From Vibrio zhanjiangensis (GTDB lineage Bacteria > Pseudomonadota > Gammaproteobacteria > Enterobacterales > Vibrionaceae), in NCBI RefSeq assembly GCF_030161235.1, contig NZ_BSPW01000023.1, forward strand, positions 1-33,370: DNA of 33,370 nt, written 5' to 3'. Shown here in pieces: positions 18,844 to 28,449 of the stretch; the first letter of the stretch is position 1; the number at the start of each line of letters is the position of its first letter. The notes beneath the pieces are model-generated. The model had not been told where the DNA came from. It did not search any database and saw only the letters and a program-made list of their open reading frames with translations. The position numbers were made by a program, and so were the translations under genes.

Positions 18844-19253
18844 TGCATTGCAGCTAATGATTTTTTTTGACTGTAGCGCTCAAACAATCCCCTGAGAGTA
18901 TTTGGCAAAGAATCAGAATCAAGCGTGAAAAATCCATGCTGCTGATAAAAGCTTTCGAGTTCTGAATAAGCGAAACAAAAGTCACCACTTTGAAGCACAT
19001 GCTTCTCACAATACGAGATTAACTGGTGGCCCAAACCTTGGTGTCTAAACTCAGGCACAACGAGCATACCAGTCAATAGGCGATTATCTTCAATTGCCTT
19101 AAAGCGCACCACAGCAACCACTTGCTGATCACACTTTCCTACGATAGTTAACTCATCTTTTTTCGCTCTACCTGATGGGTAATAGGCTTTGTACAAACGA
19201 GAAACAAGCGGAAGCTTTATAGGGTCTAAAACGTCGAACTGGACAGGAGTCAT
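18834..19253 (-). CDS. GNAT-family N-acetyltransferase
   Basis: 139 residues from ATG 19253 (MTPVQFDVLDPIKLPLVSRL); the longer frame to 19313 would overlap the start of divergent murB and is not preferred. The acetyl-CoA binding motif A is visible as MLVVPEFRHQGLGHQLISYC with RHQGLG as the pyrophosphate loop, followed by FCFAYSELESFYQQHGF (motif B). It would acetylate an amine; the substrate cannot be told. It is divergent from murB with 59 bases between the starts, and its 3' end meets the IS graveyard, which suggests that genes once beyond it were lost. Confidence 0.85.
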   Translation of the reverse strand: MTPVQFDVLDPIKLPLVSRLYKAYYPSGRAKKDELTIVGKCDQQVVAVVRFKAIEDNRLLTGMLVVPEFRHQGLGHQLISYCEKHVLQSGDFCFAYSELESFYQQHGFFTLDSDSLPNTLRGLFERYSQKKSLAAMQYG

Positions 19254-19312
19254 TATCACCAAACTGCAAATTAAGGTAGAATGAAGGCAGTTTAGATTAG
19301 TCGATAAATCCA

Positions 19313-20359
19313 ATGCAAATTTTAGCCAATGCTGACCTTAGCGATTTTCATACATTCTCGATAGAACAAAGCTGTCAATACTTAGTAGAAGTGAAAACCA
19401 TTGACGATATTAAAGACGTTTATCAGAACTCCAAGTGGTTGAGTTTACCCAAATTAATGCTCGGCAAAGGCAGTAATGTGCTGTTTACTCAGCCATATCA
19501 AGGCGTTGTGATAATCAACCGATTGCTTGGAAAAAAAGTTACCGAAACTGCTGATTCGTGGCATTTACACATAGCAGGTGGCGAAAACTGGCCAGACTTG
19601 GTCAAATGGAGTATCGAACAAGGCTACTTGGGATTAGAAAATCTTGCACTTATTCCAGGCTGCGTAGGTACAGCCCCAATCCAAAATATCGGCGCTTATG
19701 GCGTTGAGTTTAAAGATTTATGTGAATACGTTGATGTACTGTGTTTAAAAAGCTTCACGATTAAAAGGCTTAGTGCAAAGCAGTGCCAGTTTGGTTATAG
19801 AGATTCCGTGTTTAAACACGATCTCCATCAGCAAGTTGTAATAGTTGCGATAGGCATTAAACTTAGCAAAAATTGGCAACCCAATATTGAATATGGTCCT
19901 CTTCAATCTTTGAATATCGATGGGCTCACCGCTAAACAAATCTTTGAGCGTGTTTGCCAAGTGCGCACCGATAAACTTCCCGACCCAGCCAAACTTGGCA
20001 ATGCGGGCAGTTTTTTCAAAAACCCCATTATTTCTCAGCAGCACTTTCTAAAACTTCAACAAACATACCCAAAGATTGTCGCCTACTCTACCCCCGAAGG
20101 GGTAAAAATCGCGGCTGGGTGGTTAATAGATCAATGCCAACTCAAAGGTGTTGCTGTTGGAGGTGCTGAAGTCCATCAAAAACAAGCGCTTGTTCTGGTG
20201 AATAAAGATAGAGCTAGTAGTGATGATGTGGTAAAACTTGCCGCTAAGGTTTATTACGAAGTACTTAAAAAATTCCAGATTCAACTTGAGCATGAAGTTC
20301 GCTTCATCGGCTCTCACACAGAAACAAACCTTGCAAACCTGATGATAGAGAAGCCGTGA
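19313..20359 (+). CDS. murB: UDP-N-acetylenolpyruvoylglucosamine reductase MurB
   Basis: FAD/NADPH enzyme producing UDP-N-acetylmuramate for peptidoglycan. 348 residues, type I like E. coli MurB (342). FAD-binding LMLGKGSNVLF (48-58) and IPGCVGTAPIQNIGAYG (114-130) are present. The catalytic residues are Arg163 (FGYRDSVFK), Ser233 (GNAGSFFKNP) and Glu328 (LEHEVRFIG), matching R159, S229 and E325 in E. coli. The stop overlaps the start of birA by one base (TGATG), a murB-birA order also seen in E. coli. Confidence 0.97.
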   Translation: MQILANADLSDFHTFSIEQSCQYLVEVKTIDDIKDVYQNSKWLSLPKLMLGKGSNVLFTQPYQGVVIINRLLGKKVTETADSWHLHIAGGENWPDLVKWSIEQGYLGLENLALIPGCVGTAPIQNIGAYGVEFKDLCEYVDVLCLKSFTIKRLSAKQCQFGYRDSVFKHDLHQQVVIVAIGIKLSKNWQPNIEYGPLQSLNIDGLTAKQIFERVCQVRTDKLPDPAKLGNAGSFFKNPIISQQHFLKLQQTYPKIVAYSTPEGVKIAAGWLIDQCQLKGVAVGGAEVHQKQALVLVNKDRASSDDVVKLAAKVYYEVLKKFQIQLEHEVRFIGSHTETNLANLMIEKP

Positions 20360-21321
20360 TGAAAGATCATTCTATAAAACTCGGTATACTAAAATCATTA
20401 TCTCAAGGTGGGTTTCATTCTGGTGAAGAACTAGGCGAGAAATTTGGCATATCAAGAGCCGCTATCAGTAAGCATATCAAGGGTATCCAAGCATGGGGAG
20501 TCGATATTTTTCGAGTCCAAGGTAAAGGCTATCAGCTAGCTAAACCAATGCAGCTACTTGATCAACAAATCATACAGGCTCAAGTTGAAAACCATGTTGA
20601 ACTCATCCCGATCATTGACTCGACCAACCAATACTTACTTGATAGAGCCCAAGACTTAGATTCTGGTTCAGTGTGTCTATCTGAGTATCAAATAAAAGGT
20701 CGCGGCCGACGCGGTAGAGAGTGGATATCACCATTTGGATCTAACTTGTACCTTTCAATGTACTGGCGACTCGATGCTGGCATGGCCGCCGCCATGGGAC
20801 TTAGCTTAGTGGTAGGCGTCGCTATTGTAGAGGCATTAGAACTTCTTAAATTTGAAGATGTTAAATTAAAGTGGCCAAACGACCTTTACTATCAAGACAG
20901 AAAACTTGCAGGTATTTTAGTGGAAATGTCAGGTCAGGCAGGCGCCGCAGCCAACCTTGTTATCGGCATGGGACTTAATTTGATGATGACGGACAAAACA
21001 CAAGGTATCACGCAACCTTGGGCAAGTTTATCTGAAGTTGCTGGTGTTCAAAGCATTGATCGAAACCAGCTTGCCACAACCATGATTCAGACACTAAACA
21101 AAACCTTATTAGATTATGAACTAAAGGGTATGCAAGGGTTTGTAGAGAGATGGAATCGCTTAGACAATTTTATTCATCGCCCGGTAAAACTCATTATGGG
21201 AGAACGGGAAATCACTGGTATATCACGCGGTATAAATGAACAGGGGGCAGTGATAGTAGAAACCGAAAGTGGACTTGAAACCTTCATTGGCGGTGAAATT
21301 AGCTTGCGGCCTCACCACTGA
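20359..21321 (+). CDS. birA: Biotin-protein ligase / biotin operon repressor BirA
   Basis: Activates biotin to biotinyl-5'-AMP and attaches it to the AccB lysine; as a dimer it represses the bio operon. The 320-residue product has the N-terminal winged helix (GEELGEKFGISRAAISKHIK, about 21-40) and the ligase site GRGRRGREW, followed by the KWPNDLYYQDRKLAGILVE block and an SH3-like C-terminus. Start ATG 20359 overlaps the murB stop by one base; GTG 20356 is the alternative. In E. coli coaA lies beyond birA; here pssA follows after 109 bases. Confidence 0.97.
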   Translation: MKDHSIKLGILKSLSQGGFHSGEELGEKFGISRAAISKHIKGIQAWGVDIFRVQGKGYQLAKPMQLLDQQIIQAQVENHVELIPIIDSTNQYLLDRAQDLDSGSVCLSEYQIKGRGRRGREWISPFGSNLYLSMYWRLDAGMAAAMGLSLVVGVAIVEALELLKFEDVKLKWPNDLYYQDRKLAGILVEMSGQAGAAANLVIGMGLNLMMTDKTQGITQPWASLSEVAGVQSIDRNQLATTMIQTLNKTLLDYELKGMQGFVERWNRLDNFIHRPVKLIMGEREITGISRGINEQGAVIVETESGLETFIGGEISLRPHH

Positions 21322-21430
21322 ATAACAAGTTTTACAATTGTACCGTGAGAACTAAGAGCTGATCGCTAGGAACCGTCAACACATTTTGCTACTATCCTTG
21401 TCCATTCTCAGTAAAGGCATTTAGTCCAAC

Positions 21431-22771
21431 ATGATGACTCAAAGGAACTTATTCGAACAACTTCCTACTTTGGCTCAAGACCCAACACAGTTAGAAACAC
21501 TGTTATCAGCCAAAGACTTTCGAATTCGCTTAATCGAAGCGATTCGTCAGGCAAGTAAACGAATTTACCTTGTTGCCTTATATCTAGAAGATGATGAAGC
21601 TGGAAGAGAAATCTTAACCGAGCTTTATCAAGCGAAACAAAGTAACCCAGGACTCGACATCAAAGTGTGTGTCGACTGGCATAGAGCGCAAAGAGGATTG
21701 ATTGGCGCAGAGCCTGGTGAAACCAATGCTACTATGTATAAGAATTTCGCCACACAATACCCTCATCAAATCCCTGTATTTGGCGTTCCAGTCAGAGGTC
21801 GAGAAGTTTTTGGTGTATTGCATCTAAAAGGTTTTGTTATTGACGATCAAGTGATCTATAGCGGCGCAAGTCTAAATAACATCTACCTCAACTATAATGA
21901 ACGATACCGCTTTGACCGCTATCAGGTACTAAGTAATAAATCTCTTGCCGATAGCATGGTCCGCTTTATTGAAACAGAAATGATCGAACACCCTGCGGTT
22001 CATGACCTTTCCTCTCCAAACCAACCTAACACCAAACAAATCAGAACTCAGATCCGGCAGTTAAGAGCTTCACTGGCAAAAGCCAGTTATCAATATGAGC
22101 CACAAACTATTTCTCAAGACCAAGTTGCTCTAACTCCTCTTGTTGGCGTCGGTAAAAAGCGCAACAAACTGAACCAAACGGTTAATCAACTACTCGCGCA
22201 AGCAAAAGAAGAGATCTTCATCTGCACTCCCTATTTTAATTTTCCTCGCAGCGTTGCCAGAGAGGTAAAAAAAGCGATCAGACGCGGAGTAAAAGTAACC
22301 ATAGTGGTGGGTGATAAGACGGCGAATGACTTTTATATCTCCCCCGAAGAAGAGTTCAAAACCATTGGCGGACTACCCTACCTCTATGAGCGAAATTTGC
22401 GTCTATTTGCCAAAGCTAACGAAGCGCACATTGCCAGTCGTAAACTCTCTATCCATTTGTGGAAGCACGACAATAACAGCTTTCACCTGAAAGGGGTTTG
22501 GGTCGATAAACGCTATATGTTGATCACCGGCAGTAACTTAAATCCAAGAGCTTGGAGTTTGGACCTAGAAAATGCCATTCTCATACAAGATAAACACCAG
22601 CATTTAAAAGCACAATTTGAAAAAGAAGCGGAAAACATTCTTCAGCACACTCAACTCATTTGTACCTACAGACAGTTAGAGAAAGCCGAGGATTACCCAG
22701 AAGCCGCGCAAAAGCTGATCCGCCAAATTACTCGTGTTAAGGCGGATAGAGTATTGAAGCAGATTTTGTAG
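21431..22771 (+). CDS. pssA: CDP-diacylglycerol-serine O-phosphatidyltransferase PssA
   Basis: Makes phosphatidylserine, precursor of phosphatidylethanolamine; a peripheral membrane enzyme of the phospholipase D superfamily. 446 residues (E. coli 451). Both HKD motifs are present: HLKGFVIDD (131-139) with SGASLNN after it, and HLKGVWVDK (352-360) followed by TGSNLNPRAW. ATG 21434 is an equally good start. It is transcribed alone, on the + strand, and faces the minus-strand sugar transferase gene across 51 bases. Confidence 0.95.
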   Translation: MMTQRNLFEQLPTLAQDPTQLETLLSAKDFRIRLIEAIRQASKRIYLVALYLEDDEAGREILTELYQAKQSNPGLDIKVCVDWHRAQRGLIGAEPGETNATMYKNFATQYPHQIPVFGVPVRGREVFGVLHLKGFVIDDQVIYSGASLNNIYLNYNERYRFDRYQVLSNKSLADSMVRFIETEMIEHPAVHDLSSPNQPNTKQIRTQIRQLRASLAKASYQYEPQTISQDQVALTPLVGVGKKRNKLNQTVNQLLAQAKEEIFICTPYFNFPRSVAREVKKAIRRGVKVTIVVGDKTANDFYISPEEEFKTIGGLPYLYERNLRLFAKANEAHIASRKLSIHLWKHDNNSFHLKGVWVDKRYMLITGSNLNPRAWSLDLENAILIQDKHQHLKAQFEKEAENILQHTQLICTYRQLEKAEDYPEAAQKLIRQITRVKADRVLKQIL

Positions 22772-22822
22772 ACTAACCTAGCGCCTATAAAACAGCTTAA
22801 AATTAACAGCCCAAGAAATGGA

Positions 22823-23368
22823 CTAGACTCTATCTCCTCGTCCTCTCCCTAAGAGAGTCTGAAAAATGTAAGTAAAGTAAGCTTTGACGCTCATAGACTC
22901 TATCATGCGCAAATCCCAATCAGCCAGAAGTTGAGGTGTAGACATATCTATTTCATTGATTTGCGCCAAACCTGTGATACCAGGCCTTACATCAAGAACA
23001 CCTTTGCTTTGTCTTGCATCGATAAGTTCCTTTTGGTTGAACAAACAAGGGCGAGGTCCGACCAGACTCATATCACCTTTCAACACATTAAGAAGCTGTG
23101 GAAGCTCATCTAACTTTGTTTTGCGCAAAAAGCTTCCCAATTTCGTCACTGAGCTCGCACCAACCAAATGAGTGGCAACAGATTTGGTATCGACAGGCAT
23201 AGTACGGAACTTAATGAGAGTAAATGGTACTTGATTCCTACCCACTCTGGTTTGACGAAACACTGGTGAACCGGTATCGAAAAACCCAAGTACGCAGATG
23301 ATAATAAAAATGGGCCACAAGAAGAGTATCCCTGCAAGTGCAAAGAAAAAATCTAAAAAACGAATCAC
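22823..23368 (-). CDS. PglC-like phosphoglycosyl transferase (initiating sugar transferase)
   Basis: Small monotopic phosphoglycosyl transferase that moves sugar-1-phosphate from a UDP-sugar to undecaprenyl phosphate, the first step of O-antigen or capsule assembly. 181 residues with one N-terminal re-entrant hydrophobic helix (about 8-29) and the catalytic Asp87-Glu88 in [23 protein letters not shown]. The length fits the PglC class rather than the four-helix-plus WbaP class. Its start follows the SDR gene by 15 bases, so the two form an operon. With that reductase and the divergent WbpM-type dehydratase it probably primes with a QuiNAc-type sugar. Confidence 0.88.
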   Translation of the reverse strand: MIRFLDFFFALAGILFLWPIFIIICVLGFFDTGSPVFRQTRVGRNQVPFTLIKFRTMPVDTKSVATHLVGASSVTKLGSFLRKTKLDELPQLLNVLKGDMSLVGPRPCLFNQKELIDARQSKGVLDVRPGITGLAQINEIDMSTPQLLADWDLRMIESMSVKAYFTYIFQTLLGRGRGDRV

Positions 23369-23383
23369 GGTATCAACCTTTTC

Positions 23384-24325
23384 CTAATTGCTATGGGAAG
23401 ATAAGTAAGCAAGGACTGTATTGCAAATACCTTGCTCAAAACTATAAGGTGGTTGCCAGTTTAAAACATTTTTTGTTTCGGAGATATCGACATGTAAACT
23501 AGAACAGAGACGACGACCAATATCTTTCTTGCCAATAAAAGTACAGAAGGCTTGTAAAAAAACAGCAGGAATTGGTATCAGGAAGCTCTTTTTACCCATA
23601 TGCTTTGCGACACAACATAGCAATTCGGTGGTTGACACATCATGGTCATCAGACACCATAAAAACCTTGTTCGACGCACAAGGGTTAACGCAGCATTCGA
23701 GTATTAAATCCGCGAGATTGTCGACATAGACTAAGCTACGCTGATTGTGTATAGCGCCTAGCGGGAGAGGAAACTGCTTTTTTGTCCAATTCAACATGGA
23801 TAAGAAATTGGCTTTCACTCCAGGTCCATAGACTAAAGGAGGCCTTATGATCACAACTTCAAGACCAGATTCATCAGCCAATTTTTTAAGCGCTATTTCC
23901 GCATCATATTTGCTAAGACCATAGGCATCAGTTGGTGGAGTAAGAACTTCAGGCCCAAATGGACTGCCGGGTACAGTATGCTCACCATTTACCTTAATCG
24001 AACTGAGAAACACAAAGCGCTTTACGCCCGCTTCAGCGGCCTGTCTAGCAAGATTTAATGTTCCCAACGTATTGACTGTCCGATAATCAACTAGGCTGTT
24101 TTTATCACACATTTGGTGGACCACTGCAGCACAATGTACGATACAATCAATACCCTCAAGCGAGCCAGACCAATCAGTTTCAGGTCCAATATTTGCTATG
24201 CAAACTGTATTAGACTCTTGAGCGGGCCGTCTAACCACTGCACATACATTCCAGTCTCTCTCATGGGCCATAGTGCCCACACGTGATCCAACAAACCCTG
24301 TGCTACCTGTCAGTAGTATTTTCAT
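23384..24325 (-). CDS. WbpV-like UDP-4-keto-6-deoxy-HexNAc reductase (SDR)
   Basis: 313-residue extended short-chain dehydrogenase. NAD(P)-binding TGSTGFVG (6-13); catalytic Ser in FLSSIKVNGE (106-115) and Tyr135/Lys139 in YGLSK. This SSIKVNGE pattern, the gene size and the neighbours resemble WbpV of Pseudomonas aeruginosa, which reduces UDP-4-keto-6-deoxy-GlcNAc to UDP-QuiNAc. It is divergent from the WbpM-type dehydratase that would supply that keto-sugar, and followed by the initiating transferase. An epimerase role (UDP-GlcNAc 4-epimerase type) is the alternative. Confidence 0.75.
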   Translation of the reverse strand: MKILLTGSTGFVGSRVGTMAHERDWNVCAVVRRPAQESNTVCIANIGPETDWSGSLEGIDCIVHCAAVVHQMCDKNSLVDYRTVNTLGTLNLARQAAEAGVKRFVFLSSIKVNGEHTVPGSPFGPEVLTPPTDAYGLSKYDAEIALKKLADESGLEVVIIRPPLVYGPGVKANFLSMLNWTKKQFPLPLGAIHNQRSLVYVDNLADLILECCVNPCASNKVFMVSDDHDVSTTELLCCVAKHMGKKSFLIPIPAVFLQAFCTFIGKKDIGRRLCSSLHVDISETKNVLNWQPPYSFEQGICNTVLAYLSSHSN

Positions 24326-24459
24326 GTTTTACCGATTAAATTCTCTCACGCTGCGCATTTTGCAAATTCTTGAAAATACGCGCTAGCCTTTGTGGTTAAA
24401 GCTTTCTAAAATACGAGCTACATAATAACAAAGAAACCAACTTACGGCAGCCATCATAC

Positions 24460-26328
24460 ATGTTCACTCCGATACAATTCCTACTGAGTGCCAGTCGACG
24501 TAATAAACGCTTGATAACTATCATCTACGATATTTTAGCAGCCATGGGTTCACTCTACTTTGCTATCGCTCTACGCTTGGATAGTTTCTTATTCCCAATA
24601 GGCGTAGAAGAAGCGGCAAGCCTTATAGTGACTGTTGGAGTGACTATTTATAGTTTCGTCAGGCTTGGAATGTATCGTGCTGTGCTCAGATACATGATGT
24701 TACCTGCTGTTGGGCATATCTTTCTCGGCGTATTTTTTTCAGCGCTAACACTTGCACTTAGCAGTTTCTTTTTTCAATCATTTATTCCCCGTAGCGTACC
24801 ATTTATCTATGCAGGTTTAGCCATTGTTATGCTTGGTGGCCCTCGGATTTTAATTCGTTCAATATACTATCACCACTACAAGCGTAAAAAACCAAATGTA
24901 TTTATCTATGGTGCTGGTGCCACAGGTCGAGAACTTGCCAATGCATTGATACAAGGGGACGAATATCACCCTGTGGCTCTATTGGATGATGACCCAACAA
25001 AATCTGGACAGATTATGTTTGGAATACGTGTTTACCACTCTAGTGAATTTGATGATCTACAATCTCTTTACCAACCCGTGAAATTATTACTTGCCATCAA
25101 CAATATCAATAAAGGCAAGCGCCTACGATTGGTGGAAAAACTCTCACATTTGCCTATCGAGGTACAGTCGGTTCCATCAGTGGAAGATATCGCTGCTGGC
25201 AAAGCCGCCGCTACTGATGTTAAAGATTTAGAGGTTGCCGATTTACTGGGCCGTGCTCCTGTCGACCCAGACAAGGATCTATTAGCAAAGAATATCAAAG
25301 ACAAAAATGTTCTGATCACAGGTGCTGGCGGCTCTATCGGCTCAGAATTATGCCGCCAAATCTTAAGGCAAAAGCCTAAAACGCTGGTGCTGTTTGAGCT
25401 AAATGAGTTCAACTTATACAAAATTGATCATGAGCTTAAAGCCATGAAAACAAACCTTCAGCTAGAAACGAGCCTGATTGCAGCCTTAGGGTCTGTACAA
25501 AAAGAAAACCGTCTCACCAAATTAATGCAAGCTCACAAAATACACACAGTGTATCACGCAGCAGCTTATAAACACGTTCCTTTGGTTGAAGACAATATAA
25601 TCGAAGGGATTCGTAACAATGTTTTTGGAACCCTAGCCTGTGCAAATGCAGCCATTGCAACCGGAGTGGAAAACTTCACCCTCATTTCCACCGATAAAGC
25701 CGTAAGACCCACTAATATAATGGGAGCAAGCAAACGCATGGCAGAATTGGTACTGCAAGCCCTCGCTGATAAGCAAAATGACACCACTTTTACAATGGTA
25801 CGCTTTGGCAATGTACTGGACTCTTCAGGATCTGTCGTTCCTCTATTCAAACAGCAGATACGCTGTGGTGGTCCGGTCACGGTTACTCATCCTGATATCA
25901 TTCGCTACTTTATGTTGATCCCTGAAGCGGCTCAATTGGTGATTCAGGCTGGAGCACTAGGTAACAACGGTCAAGTCTATGTTCTGGATATGGGAGAACC
26001 AGTTAAAATCCTAGATTTAGCTAAGCGCATGATTCAGTTAATGGGTTTGAGAGAATATAGCAAAGGCAATACGGAAGATGGCGATATAGAGATTAAATTT
26101 ACAGGCCTGAGACCAGGAGAAAAACTCTATGAAGAACTTCTAATTGGTGACAATGTTGAAGGGACAGGACACCAAAAAATCATGACCGCAAGCGAAGAAA
26201 AGCTCTCATGGTCAGAGATGGAAACGCTACTCGAAGAATTAGATGCCTACTGTCATAACTTTGATGTAGAGTGTATTGTGCGTATACTGCTTGAAGCCCC
26301 GACGGGCTATAAACCTAACAACGAATAA
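24460..26328 (+). CDS. WbpM-type UDP-GlcNAc 4,6-dehydratase (membrane)
   Basis: Large nucleotide-sugar dehydratase giving UDP-4-keto-6-deoxy-GlcNAc. 622 residues: four or so membrane segments in the first 145; a CoA-binding-like Rossmann domain (FIYGAGATGREL, about 148-160); then the catalytic SDR domain with TGAGGSIGSEL (287-297) and STDKAVRPTNIMGASKRMAE. The usual catalytic Tyr is Met, as in WbpM, which uses a Ser-Met-Lys arrangement. Homologues in Vibrio are named WbfY or CapD-like. It is divergent from the reductase and initiating transferase and is followed after 14 bases by a glycosyltransferase in the same direction. Confidence 0.92.
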   Translation: MFTPIQFLLSASRRNKRLITIIYDILAAMGSLYFAIALRLDSFLFPIGVEEAASLIVTVGVTIYSFVRLGMYRAVLRYMMLPAVGHIFLGVFFSALTLALSSFFFQSFIPRSVPFIYAGLAIVMLGGPRILIRSIYYHHYKRKKPNVFIYGAGATGRELANALIQGDEYHPVALLDDDPTKSGQIMFGIRVYHSSEFDDLQSLYQPVKLLLAINNINKGKRLRLVEKLSHLPIEVQSVPSVEDIAAGKAAATDVKDLEVADLLGRAPVDPDKDLLAKNIKDKNVLITGAGGSIGSELCRQILRQKPKTLVLFELNEFNLYKIDHELKAMKTNLQLETSLIAALGSVQKENRLTKLMQAHKIHTVYHAAAYKHVPLVEDNIIEGIRNNVFGTLACANAAIATGVENFTLISTDKAVRPTNIMGASKRMAELVLQALADKQNDTTFTMVRFGNVLDSSGSVVPLFKQQIRCGGPVTVTHPDIIRYFMLIPEAAQLVIQAGALGNNGQVYVLDMGEPVKILDLAKRMIQLMGLREYSKGNTEDGDIEIKFTGLRPGEKLYEELLIGDNVEGTGHQKIMTASEEKLSWSEMETLLEELDAYCHNFDVECIVRILLEAPTGYKPNNE

Positions 26329-26342
26329 GTAAGGCGACGGTT

Positions 26343-27092
26343 ATGAATGTTTATATATCAGTCGTCAATCACGGCCATGATGAAATGATTATCACTAATT
26401 CAACTCTGGCACTCCTTTCTAAGCAGTTCAAAGTGATCTTGAAATCAAACACCCCACCTTCAGATAAACTAAGAGCCTACTGCATAGAAAATAAGATCAT
26501 TCTTCTCCACAACAACAACAAAAAGGGCTTTGGCGCCAACAATAATGAAGTATTTAACTACGTAATATGCGAGTTCAAGCCAAGCAAGAAAGATTATTTT
26601 TTGATACTTAATCCAGATGTTGAAATCGATACTCAGAGTATAATTAAACTCGTTGAACAAGCCCAAAAACATGATGCTGACATTTCTGCAATCAATTTAT
26701 TTACCGACCGCTCATTAAATTCATACGACAATTCTATTAGACGATACCCTAGACTCCTTTCCCCATTAAAATCGCTACTTGGTATCAAACGTAATGACAT
26801 ATATGATAAAAACAATATAAAAAAACCGATAAAAATTGAGTGGGCTGCCGGATCATTTCTACTATTCAAGATCGACTGCTTTGAACAATTGCATGGTTTC
26901 GACGAAAAGTACTTTATGTACTTTGAAGATGCAGACATTTGTACAAGAGCTAATCAAAATGACTTTGATGTCTATTACTTTCCTGACATCAAAGCCATCC
27001 ATTACGCAAACCACCAAAACAGAAAGTTATTTTCTAAGCATTTTATTTGGTATGTATTTAGTGCTTTATACTATCAGTATAAAGCGCAATAG
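26343..27092 (+). CDS. Family 2 glycosyltransferase (WbbL-like)
   Basis: 249-residue GT-A enzyme of the rhamnosyltransferase-like group. Nucleotide-sugar site seen as LNPDVEIDTQSI, acceptor-side motif as GFDEKYFMYFEDADICTRAN, and WAAGSFLLFK between them. It lacks membrane segments. It probably adds one residue, possibly rhamnose, to the polymer begun by the neighbouring initiating transferase. It follows the dehydratase gene by 14 bases and converges with the membrane-protein gene on the minus strand, leaving 19 bases. Base composition turns clearly AT-rich from here to the right edge. Confidence 0.8.
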   Translation: MNVYISVVNHGHDEMIITNSTLALLSKQFKVILKSNTPPSDKLRAYCIENKIILLHNNNKKGFGANNNEVFNYVICEFKPSKKDYFLILNPDVEIDTQSIIKLVEQAQKHDADISAINLFTDRSLNSYDNSIRRYPRLLSPLKSLLGIKRNDIYDKNNIKKPIKIEWAAGSFLLFKIDCFEQLHGFDEKYFMYFEDADICTRANQNDFDVYYFPDIKAIHYANHQNRKLFSKHFIWYVFSALYYQYKAQ

Positions 27093-27111
27093 TTAGGTTA
27101 AGCTAAATGTA

Positions 27112-28449
27112 TTAAAATAATAAGATCTCAACATCACCCAGCCCATTTACGAAAAAGTAACTCAAGTACATAGCAAACAAAGAGTACAGCACTAAGATAA
27201 GCGTAACCAAACGGTAGTTGAGAAACCTTGAAACAAGTTTACGGTCATAGAACAACAAGATAGAGAAGATCGTCAGAATGATATGAGGGACCATTCCAAA
27301 CCGTGTTTCGACAGCTACCAACGCATTCACACCCAAAAATGAGATTAATATCACTAAAATAAAGTATTCAAACGATCTAAATTTATATTCCATATATCCA
27401 CGTACTAAAGCATAGACATAAGAAAATCCCAATACCGTAACTACACTCGACATAATTTGATACCAAGAAATGATATAGTAACGCTTCTCATTAACATATG
27501 TATATAGGAAGTCATAATTCAGCGAGTTAAATACATGTGAAAACATATGAATAAGTGAATAAGGGAACTCTTTAAGATAGTAAATCAATCCCATAGATGA
27601 ATATTCTTTTATTTGATCATCTGATAGCCAAGAGTCATACTTAACACCTTCCGCTATCCCATCTATATAATAAGTACCATATTTTGAGTACATTAAACCC
27701 CAGGTAAACTGCTTGGTTCCTAATCCACCTGATGGTAGAAATGAAAAATCTCCAAAAACTTTCATATTAAATATAACTTGAGGTATGAAAGGTATAATGA
27801 AGAATAATATAGAATAAAAAATTAGCCTTTTCTTCAAACCTAATTCTATTCTAAGTTGGAAAAACAAAATACATATCGATAGTATAAGGATCAAATTAGC
27901 AGGTCTTAAAAGTATTAGAGCCGAAAGGAGAAAAGGTATAGTAAATATATACACTCTATTATTTGCATTATCATTCAACAATAGCGAACAAATGGATATT
28001 AACATTATAAAAATAGGAAAAACATACATCTCGGTGAGAGGTAATGTATATATTGTAGCCAGTAGCGGGTTCAAAAATAACAGTAGAACTATCATAGATG
28101 ATAACAGAATATTGCCGAATCTAATATTCATTGCATAGAGAAATATTAGTGACGAAAAAAAAGTCATCACTAAAGATATTATCTTAGAAAAAAAGAGAAA
28201 ATCAGTGATGCTATATATATAGTCTACAGCAAAAGAAGATAGAAAATACGGATAGAGATAATTTCTTACGTCAGAACCCGGATGTAAATAAAAAAGACCA
28301 TTTTTATCGATAGACTGGGCAATATGAATATATTGATAGACATCACAACAAAAATCAGGAAGATGATCAGAATATACTGTCACTCCTAAAGTGCAGAGAA
28401 ACGGTACGAAAATAAAATAGATAAGATTGTTATTTTTTATCATTTTCAA
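27112..28449 (-). CDS. Multi-pass membrane protein, GT-C-like
   Basis: 445 residues with around ten to eleven hydrophobic helices. After the first helix the loop SDHLPDFCCDVYQYIHIAQSI carries acidic residues; such a loop with DxD or ED near the first helix is common in GT-C glycosyltransferases that use polyprenyl-phosphate sugars. No family name can be assigned from sequence alone; a Wzy-like polymerase is the alternative. The start overlaps the end of the upstream GtrII-like gene by 20 bases, so it is the last gene of the minus-strand operon. Confidence 0.65.
   Translation of the reverse strand: MKMIKNNNLIYFIFVPFLCTLGVTVYSDHLPDFCCDVYQYIHIAQSIDKNGLFYLHPGSDVRNYLYPYFLSSFAVDYIYSITDFLFFSKIISLVMTFFSSLIFLYAMNIRFGNILLSSMIVLLLFLNPLLATIYTLPLTEMYVFPIFIMLISICSLLLNDNANNRVYIFTIPFLLSALILLRPANLILILSICILFFQLRIELGLKKRLIFYSILFFIIPFIPQVIFNMKVFGDFSFLPSGGLGTKQFTWGLMYSKYGTYYIDGIAEGVKYDSWLSDDQIKEYSSMGLIYYLKEFPYSLIHMFSHVFNSLNYDFLYTYVNEKRYYIISWYQIMSSVVTVLGFSYVYALVRGYMEYKFRSFEYFILVILISFLGVNALVAVETRFGMVPHIILTIFSILLFYDRKLVSRFLNYRLVTLILVLYSLFAMYLSYFFVNGLGDVEILLF

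Noticed and set aside
24326..24459. ops/JUMPstart element in the divergent sugar-gene promoter region
   Set aside because: No GGCGGTAGC-like core found on either strand.
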